From NCBI GenBank assembly GCA_028691625.1, contig JAQUYZ010000135.1:1-5840 (forward strand): 5,840 bases of DNA, in the 5' to 3' direction. Shown in pieces: positions 1-3,501 of the stretch; the first letter of the stretch is position 1; each line of letters starts with the position of its first letter. Source of the stretch: Eubacteriales bacterium. GTDB taxonomy: Bacteria; Bacillota; Clostridia; Peptostreptococcales; Anaerovoracaceae. Under the pieces are notes generated by a model. The model was not told the DNA's origin and made no database searches. It saw only the letters and a program-made list of their open reading frames with translations. The position numbers and the translations under genes were made by a program.

Positions 1-549
1 ATTCCTGTACATACCTACGCCGCACTGAGCGATTCAAAGTGCAATGATTCCCAGGCTGGCCTGGAAACCGCGGTAAGCGGTATCGTAGCAAGCCTGGCGG
101 GCATCGACGTCATCTCCGGGCCGGGCATGCTGGATTTCTGCAATACCTTCAGTCTTGAAAAGCTCGTCATCGACAATGAAATCTGCGGAATGGCTCACCG
201 GCTTTTGAAAGGGATTGAGTTTACGAAGGAGACATTGGCTGCGGAATTGATCGCGGAGATGGGATCCTTCGGAGATTACCTTTCCACAAAGCATACCTTG
301 AAGTGGTTTAAAAAAGAGCCCTATCTTCCATCAAGTGTCATAGACCGTCAGAACTTTGAAAAGTGGAACGAAAAAGGCGGGAAAACGAGCTTTAATCACG
401 CAAAAGAGATCGTAGAAGAACTATTGAGAAACCCAAAGACTTCCTTACTGGATCCGGAAAAGAGCCAGGCCCTGGATCTTGCCTGGAAAACGATCGCACT
501 TGCAGACGGAGAGCTGGATGAAGCGGCCGTTCAGGCCACATTTGTATAA
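1..549 (+). CDS. mttB: MttB-family corrinoid methyltransferase, C-terminal part (5' end outside window)
   Basis: The frame is open from base 1 to TAA at 547-549, giving 182 residues without a start; the Met at 127 is internal. The pieces LSDSKCNDSQAGLE, SLAGIDVISGPGMLDF and LEKLVIDNEICGMAHRLL are the conserved C-terminal signature of the trimethylamine methyltransferase (MttB, COG5598) superfamily. Members demethylate a quaternary or tertiary amine and pass the methyl group to a cognate corrinoid protein (MttC-like) in the cytoplasm. The archaeal enzyme is about 495 residues, so roughly the last third is visible. No in-frame TAG occurs here. By length, the pyrrolysine position of Methanosarcina MttB would fall near or just left of the window edge, so whether this is a Pyl enzyme or a non-Pyl relative (such as glycine-betaine MtgB) cannot be told. 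The usual ending around LLDPEKSQALDLAW is followed by a tail, GELDEAAVQATFV, whose final codons abut a racemase remnant and may have been altered. The family call is firm; the substrate is unknown. Confidence 0.93.
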   Translation: MPVHTYAALSDSKCNDSQAGLETAVSGIVASLAGIDVISGPGMLDFCNTFSLEKLVIDNEICGMAHRLLKGIEFTKETLAAELIAEMGSFGDYLSTKHTLKWFKKEPYLPSSVIDRQNFEKWNEKGGKTSFNHAKEIVEELLRNPKTSLLDPEKSQALDLAWKTIALADGELDEAAVQATFV

Positions 550-668
550 AATGGACCAGCAACCATACCATTCTCGACATTGGAGATACGGGAGACATCT
601 ATCGGTTGGGAGATATCGTAGCATTTGAAATCAAAAAACATGTTGTTTTTTCCTCATATGTGGTATAG
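546..668 (+). pseudogene. Remnant of the C-terminus of an ornithine/alanine-type amino-acid racemase
   Basis: No start codon or ribosome binding site precedes this piece. Read in the frame of the TGG at 552-554 (a different frame from the upstream methyltransferase), it gives SNHTILDIGDTGDIYRLGD followed by IVAFEI. This resembles the end of the predicted amino-acid racemase family (COG3457; ornithine racemase Orr and relatives), where a pattern like SSDHxILD...YxVGDIxEFxL sits shortly before the C-terminus. The match stops near 632. The following codons (KKHVVFSSYVV, then TAG at 666-668) lack the family's usual YGALL...TSPYV ending, though SSYVV may be a decayed trace of it. Only about 30 residues of a roughly 350-residue enzyme remain, with no PLP-lysine region, so it cannot be functional. 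The family call comes from pattern recall, not a search. Confidence 0.55.
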
Positions 669-683
669 AAAAGAAATAAACTG

Positions 684-710
684 TTAACTTTAGCAACTTT
701 CTGGTACAAT
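684..710 (+). promoter_or_regulatory. Candidate extended -10 promoter upstream of the beta-helix gene
   Basis: TACAAT at 705-710 differs from TATAAT by one base and is preceded by TGG at 702-704, forming an extended -10 (TGnTACAAT). A partial -35, TTAACT at 684-689, matches TTGACA at four positions, but its spacer is only 15 bases, so the extended -10 would have to carry the activity. It lies in a locally A/T-rich patch between two gene remnants, about 185 bases ahead of the ATG at 896. It could drive the beta-helix and SIMPL genes with a long leader that includes the GGDEF remnant, or it could be the relic promoter of a lost gene. Confidence 0.4.
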
Positions 711-730
711 GTAGACATAATTTCACAACA

Positions 731-865
731 GTGTACGCAGCCTCTTTGAAGAAAGGAAAGCAGGTCAGGATCGGAGGAGACGAGTTTGCTGTCCTCCTGA
801 AAAATATTAATGCGCCGGAAGAAATCATTGAGACGGCTGACAAGCTGCGGTTCAAGACTCTATGA
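731..865 (+). pseudogene. Truncated diguanylate cyclase (GGDEF) fragment
   Basis: The frame starting at GTG 731 reads VYAASLKKGKQ, then VRIGGDEFAVLLKN, then INAPEEIIETADKLRFKTL, and ends at TGA 863-865. RIGGDEFAVLL is the diagnostic active-site beta-hairpin of GGDEF domains, which make cyclic di-GMP from two GTP. The helix that follows (PEEIIETADKLR) also fits the family. The frame opens only after a TAA at 677-679. The upstream half of the roughly 170-residue domain is missing, including the DxLTGLxNR-like segment that normally lies about 70 residues earlier, and so is the part downstream of DKLR. There is no convincing start or ribosome binding site, and the piece ends 30 bases before the beta-helix gene. 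It is best read as a decayed relic that can no longer make cyclic di-GMP. The motif is certain; that it is non-functional is a strong inference. Confidence 0.75.
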
Positions 866-881
866 ATAAAACACCTGTTCC

Positions 882-887
882 AGGAGG
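882..887 (+). promoter_or_regulatory. Ribosome binding site of the beta-helix gene
   Basis: AGGAGG lies eight bases before the ATG at 896. It is a perfect Shine-Dalgarno core and fixes the start. It begins 16 bases after the stop codon of the GGDEF remnant, so the gene's own initiation signal is intact despite the decayed DNA just upstream. Confidence 0.85.
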
Positions 888-895
888 AGTTTTCT

Positions 896-2437
896 ATGAG
901 AAAGTTGTTTCTTATTAACTTTGTTATGGCCTTGATCATTATCGTCGCATTTTCTGTCCATACAGGTAAACCTGTTACAGTGGCTGTATCCGACAGTTAT
1001 TTCGTCTCAACGGCCGGATCTGACCGCAACCCGGGTACGGAAAAAGAGCCTTGGGCAACCATACAGAAAGCTGCGGAATCTGCGGTACCCGGAAGCACAG
1101 TCTATATTAAAGCCGGGACCTATTCCGAGAGAATTGACATCAAGGTTTCCGGCACGTCGGCGGAGGAATCCATTGTGTTCAGAAACCATGGCAGCGATCT
1201 GGTGATCATAGACGGGTCGGGATCCGCCGCTCCTGAGCAGGAGGATATTATCCATATCAGCAGTCAAAACTTCATCAGGATCATAGGACTTGAAATCACA
1301 GGCAATACCAGCGGGGAAGAGGACTGCCTGATCAGCGGAATCGGTATATGGGGCAAAGGTGAGGGAATCCAGATAAAGGATTGCAAGATCCATCACATCT
1401 GGTATACCGGCTCCTCCGAGGAAGCGGGAGCACAGGCCATTGCAGTTTATGGCAGAGATGGAAAGGAACCGATCAGCGGGCTTGTGATCGACGGAAACGA
1501 GATTTGGGATATCAAAAGCGGCTCCAGCGAATCCGTTGTGCTGAACGGAAATGTGGAAGGATTCGAATTCACCAACAATTACGTTCACGACACCAATGCG
1601 ATCGGTCTGGCGCTCCTCGGCGATGAATTGCTCGGCAGTGAACCGGTCTGCCCTGTTGCTGCCAAAAACCGGGCGAGAAACGGGTTCGTGGGCTACAATA
1701 CGATGGAACGAAACAGCCGCGCCGCGAATCCCAGCTACCCGAAGGATGAGAACAGCGGCGGCGGGATCTGCGCGGACGGAGCGAAGAATGTAACGATCGC
1801 AAATAATCGATGCATGGGAAACGATATCGGGATCGAAGTGGAAAATGAGACCCGAAACAGAGTCTGCACAGGCATTGTCGTTCGCGGCAATCTCCTTTAC
1901 GGAAATAAATCCTGCGGAATAGCGGCCGGCGGCCAGGAAGCCGACAGGGGGTGGGCAGAAAACTGCAAATTCCTGAACAACACCTTGTACAATAACGACA
2001 CGAGGAATCAGGGAAGAGGCGAGATCCATATCGCGAAGAGCCGCAATCTCCAGTTCCGCAGCAATGTCGTTTATACAGGACCGCAGAATCTGGCTGTGAC
2101 GACCGAGGCTTTTGGAGAGAACGATATCTATAACATTTCATTCGATCACAATCTCTATTATGGGCCCGGCGGTTCCCGCGGACTGAGATTCGCAGGAAAC
2201 GATACGGGGCTGGTGGGGCTGAATATGTGGAAAAATAAAACCGGACAGGATAAAAACTCACGGATTAAAGATCCGAGGTTCGTCGATGCAGCAAAGGGAG
2301 ACTTCGGGCTGCAGCAGTATTCGCCGGCGATTGACTTCGGAGACCCTGCCTATGTTCCGGAAGACGGGGAGACAGATCTCGGCGGCATGCCTCGAATCAG
2401 CGGAAAAGCAATTGACTGCGGAGCATATGAGCTCTAG
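896..2437 (+). CDS. Secreted right-handed parallel beta-helix protein (DUF1565/pectate-lyase-like)
   Basis: 513 residues starting at an ATG with an ideal AGGAGG and ending at TAG. Residues 2-20 carry a basic start (RK) and a hydrophobic core (LFLINFVMALIIIVAF), a signal peptide or membrane anchor with no sharp cleavage site, so the protein acts outside the membrane. Residues about 34-80 (YFVSTAGSDRNPGT, ATIQKAAESAVPGSTVYIKA, GTYSERI) match the DUF1565-type opening of right-handed beta-helix proteins. The middle is a series of short strands and Asn/Gly turns typical of parallel beta-helix coils: VIDGNEIWDI, FTNNYVHDTNAIGL, VTIANNRCMGNDIGIEVENE and CKFLNNTLYNND. The end (FGLQQYSPAIDFG...DLGGMPRISGKAIDCGAYEL) is the common closing motif SPAIDxG...DxxGxPRxxGxxxDxGAYE. 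Such proteins include polysaccharide lyases (for example PL9-like), epimerases and surface adhesins. I see no catalytic residues that decide among these, so no substrate is assigned. The SIMPL gene lies 91 bases downstream on the same strand. Confidence 0.85.
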   Translation: MRKLFLINFVMALIIIVAFSVHTGKPVTVAVSDSYFVSTAGSDRNPGTEKEPWATIQKAAESAVPGSTVYIKAGTYSERIDIKVSGTSAEESIVFRNHGSDLVIIDGSGSAAPEQEDIIHISSQNFIRIIGLEITGNTSGEEDCLISGIGIWGKGEGIQIKDCKIHHIWYTGSSEEAGAQAIAVYGRDGKEPISGLVIDGNEIWDIKSGSSESVVLNGNVEGFEFTNNYVHDTNAIGLALLGDELLGSEPVCPVAAKNRARNGFVGYNTMERNSRAANPSYPKDENSGGGICADGAKNVTIANNRCMGNDIGIEVENETRNRVCTGIVVRGNLLYGNKSCGIAAGGQEADRGWAENCKFLNNTLYNNDTRNQGRGEIHIAKSRNLQFRSNVVYTGPQNLAVTTEAFGENDIYNISFDHNLYYGPGGSRGLRFAGNDTGLVGLNMWKNKTGQDKNSRIKDPRFVDAAKGDFGLQQYSPAIDFGDPAYVPEDGETDLGGMPRISGKAIDCGAYEL

Positions 2438-2517
2438 GGGGAACGGGAACATTTCCTGCATGGGATGCGTCTAAAAACTGAATGGTAAATTCAGGATACA
2501 AAACAGGGGAAGGATTT

Positions 2518-2521
2518 AGGA
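2518..2521 (+). promoter_or_regulatory. Ribosome binding site of the SIMPL gene
   Basis: AGGA ends seven bases before the ATG at 2529, within a purine-rich run (GGGGAAGGATTTAGGA). It is moderate in strength and supports that ATG over the out-of-frame ATG at 2533. Confidence 0.65.
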
Positions 2522-2528
2522 AAACAAG

Positions 2529-3272
2529 ATGAATGAACTAAAAAGCAAGATCACAGGAAACATTATAATCGCAGCAATTCTCGCCTTGGCAGTCGTTGCA
2601 GCTTCTTTTATTTTAGCTGACGGAGTTGCCGGGATAAAGGGCGATAACAACCGGATCATTGTCACCGGATCAGCGAAGCAGCAGATCACCTCTGATCTCA
2701 TCGTATGGACCGGGAGCTTCAACGCAAAGTCGCCCATACTGCAGGATGCATATGCGCAATTGGAAGCGGACAAGAGCAGAGTCATGGATTACCTTGTAAA
2801 AAAAGGTGTTCCTGAGGAGAAAATCGTCTTTTCCTCCATCAACACCAGCACTTATTACATAATACTGCCAAACGGCCAGTACACAAGCGATGTAGATTAT
2901 TATGAACTGTACCAGACAGTCACCATCAGTTCCGAAGAGATCGACAAGATCACGGATATCTCCAGAAACGTCACCGAGCTGATCAATGAGGGAATCCAGT
3001 TTCAATCCAATTCGCCTCAGTACCTGTATACAAAGATCGCGGATATGAAGGTCACCATGCTGGCAGAGGCAACCAAGGATGCCAGAAAACGCGCAGAGAT
3101 GATTGCGGAAAATGCCGGGAATGCGCTTGGAAAATTGACCTATGCAGACATGGGAGTGATTCAGATTACGCCGCTTTACTCCAATGAGGTGTCTGATTAC
3201 GGAATGAACGATACCTACGCTTTGGAAAAAGAAATCACCGCCATCGTTCACTGTGAGTTTGAGATCGAATAA
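2529..3272 (+). CDS. SIMPL domain (DUF541) protein, membrane-anchored
   Basis: 247 residues from ATG to TAA. Residues about 10-31 (GNIIIAAILALAVVAASFIL) form one hydrophobic segment, a signal anchor or signal peptide that places the rest outside the membrane. From about residue 42, IIVTGSAKQQITSDLIVWTG is the typical first strand of the SIMPL/DUF541 fold (COG2859, the BP26/YggE-like family). It is followed by an amphipathic helix (LQDAYAQLEADKSRVMDYLVKKGVPEEKI, about 77-105), the FSSINTSTYY strand, and a second helix rich in Ala, Lys and Arg (MLAEATKDARKRAEMIAENAGNALGKL, about 177-203). The length is normal for a whole family member. The family's molecular role is poorly defined; BP26 forms oligomeric rings or channels, and YggE is linked to oxidative-stress protection. 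It is probably cotranscribed with the beta-helix gene, since the gap is short and has no strong terminator; a strong hairpin follows its stop codon. Confidence 0.9.
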   Translation: MNELKSKITGNIIIAAILALAVVAASFILADGVAGIKGDNNRIIVTGSAKQQITSDLIVWTGSFNAKSPILQDAYAQLEADKSRVMDYLVKKGVPEEKIVFSSINTSTYYIILPNGQYTSDVDYYELYQTVTISSEEIDKITDISRNVTELINEGIQFQSNSPQYLYTKIADMKVTMLAEATKDARKRAEMIAENAGNALGKLTYADMGVIQITPLYSNEVSDYGMNDTYALEKEITAIVHCEFEIE

Positions 3273-3317
3273 CAGATCAGAATCAAAAGTCAGGAATACA
3301 ATAAGAAAAAGAGCAGA

Positions 3318-3355
3318 AAGAAACGCCGCAGTTTGCGAAAACTGCGGCGTTTCTT
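3318..3355. terminator. Strong intrinsic terminator, probably bidirectional
   Basis: AAGAAACGCCGCAGTTT at 3318-3334 pairs perfectly with AAACTGCGGCGTTTCTT at 3339-3355 around a GCGA (GNRA-type) tetraloop. This is a 17-bp stem with a GC-rich centre. The 3' arm ends in TTTCTT, which serves as a modest U-tract, and the 5' arm starts with A-rich sequence, so the reverse strand also looks like a terminator. It lies 45 bases after the SIMPL stop and separates that operon from the glucan synthase gene. Confidence 0.9.
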
Positions 3356-3381
3356 GATGGGAAAAAATGAATACATGAATA

Positions 3382-3410
3382 GTGAGACCATATTCAGGAG
3401 ATAGTATATG
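3382..3410 (+). promoter_or_regulatory. Candidate promoter for the glucan synthase gene
   Basis: GTGAGA at 3382-3387 (four of six matches to TTGACA) and TATATG at 3405-3410 (four of six to TATAAT) are separated by exactly 17 bases. The site lies just after the terminator and about 90 bases ahead of the TTG start, where a promoter would be expected. Each hexamer is only a partial match, so this is a tentative call. Confidence 0.35.
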
Positions 3411-3413
3411 AAA

Positions 3414-3453
3414 TAGGGCTGCTGAACAACCCTACAAAATGAATCGTTCAGCA
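3414..3453 (+). repeat. Overlapping inverted repeats in the leader of the glucan synthase gene
   Basis: TGCTGAAC (3420-3427) pairs with GTTCAGCA (3446-3453), an 8-bp stem with an 18-base loop. A competing stem pairs TAGGG (3414-3418) with CCCTA (3430-3434) and encloses the left arm of the first. The two cannot form together. No T-run follows, so this is not an intrinsic terminator. It may be an operator-like dyad or a leader structure, or it may be chance. Confidence 0.3.
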
Positions 3454-3488
3454 ATCTCTCAGTGAGAATAAAAATCAGGTTAAACTTT

Positions 3489-3493
3489 AGGAG
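3489..3493 (+). promoter_or_regulatory. Ribosome binding site that fixes a TTG start
   Basis: AGGAG lies eight bases before the TTG at 3502. The first in-frame ATG (3580) has no comparable site and would remove the whole N-terminal membrane segment, so the TTG is the better start. Confidence 0.75.
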
Positions 3494-3501
3494 TTATCAA
3501 A

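Noticed and set aside
550..895. Possibility of an insertion sequence or phage scar between the methyltransferase and the beta-helix gene
   Set aside because: I found no terminal inverted repeats, target duplication, or transposase or integrase fragment; the visible content is racemase-like and GGDEF remnants.
1007..2029. Long open frame on the minus strand (340 codons) inside the beta-helix gene
   Set aside because: It is antisense to a gene with a clear signal peptide, conserved opening and closing motifs and an ideal ribosome binding site; the minus-strand product has no recognisable family pattern.
1569..2261. Second minus-strand open frame (230 codons), rich in Arg, Ser and Cys
   Set aside because: The composition is typical of a shadow frame opposite a Gly/Asn-rich coding sequence; there is no domain pattern.
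2478..2494. CTGAAT-GGTAA-ATTCAG hairpin between the beta-helix and SIMPL genes
   Set aside because: The stem is only 6 bp, A/T-rich and without a T-run, so it is unlikely to be a terminator; I see no other support for function.
2670..3251. Minus-strand open frame (193 codons) opposite the SIMPL gene
   Set aside because: It lies wholly within a well-supported gene and has no recognisable domain.
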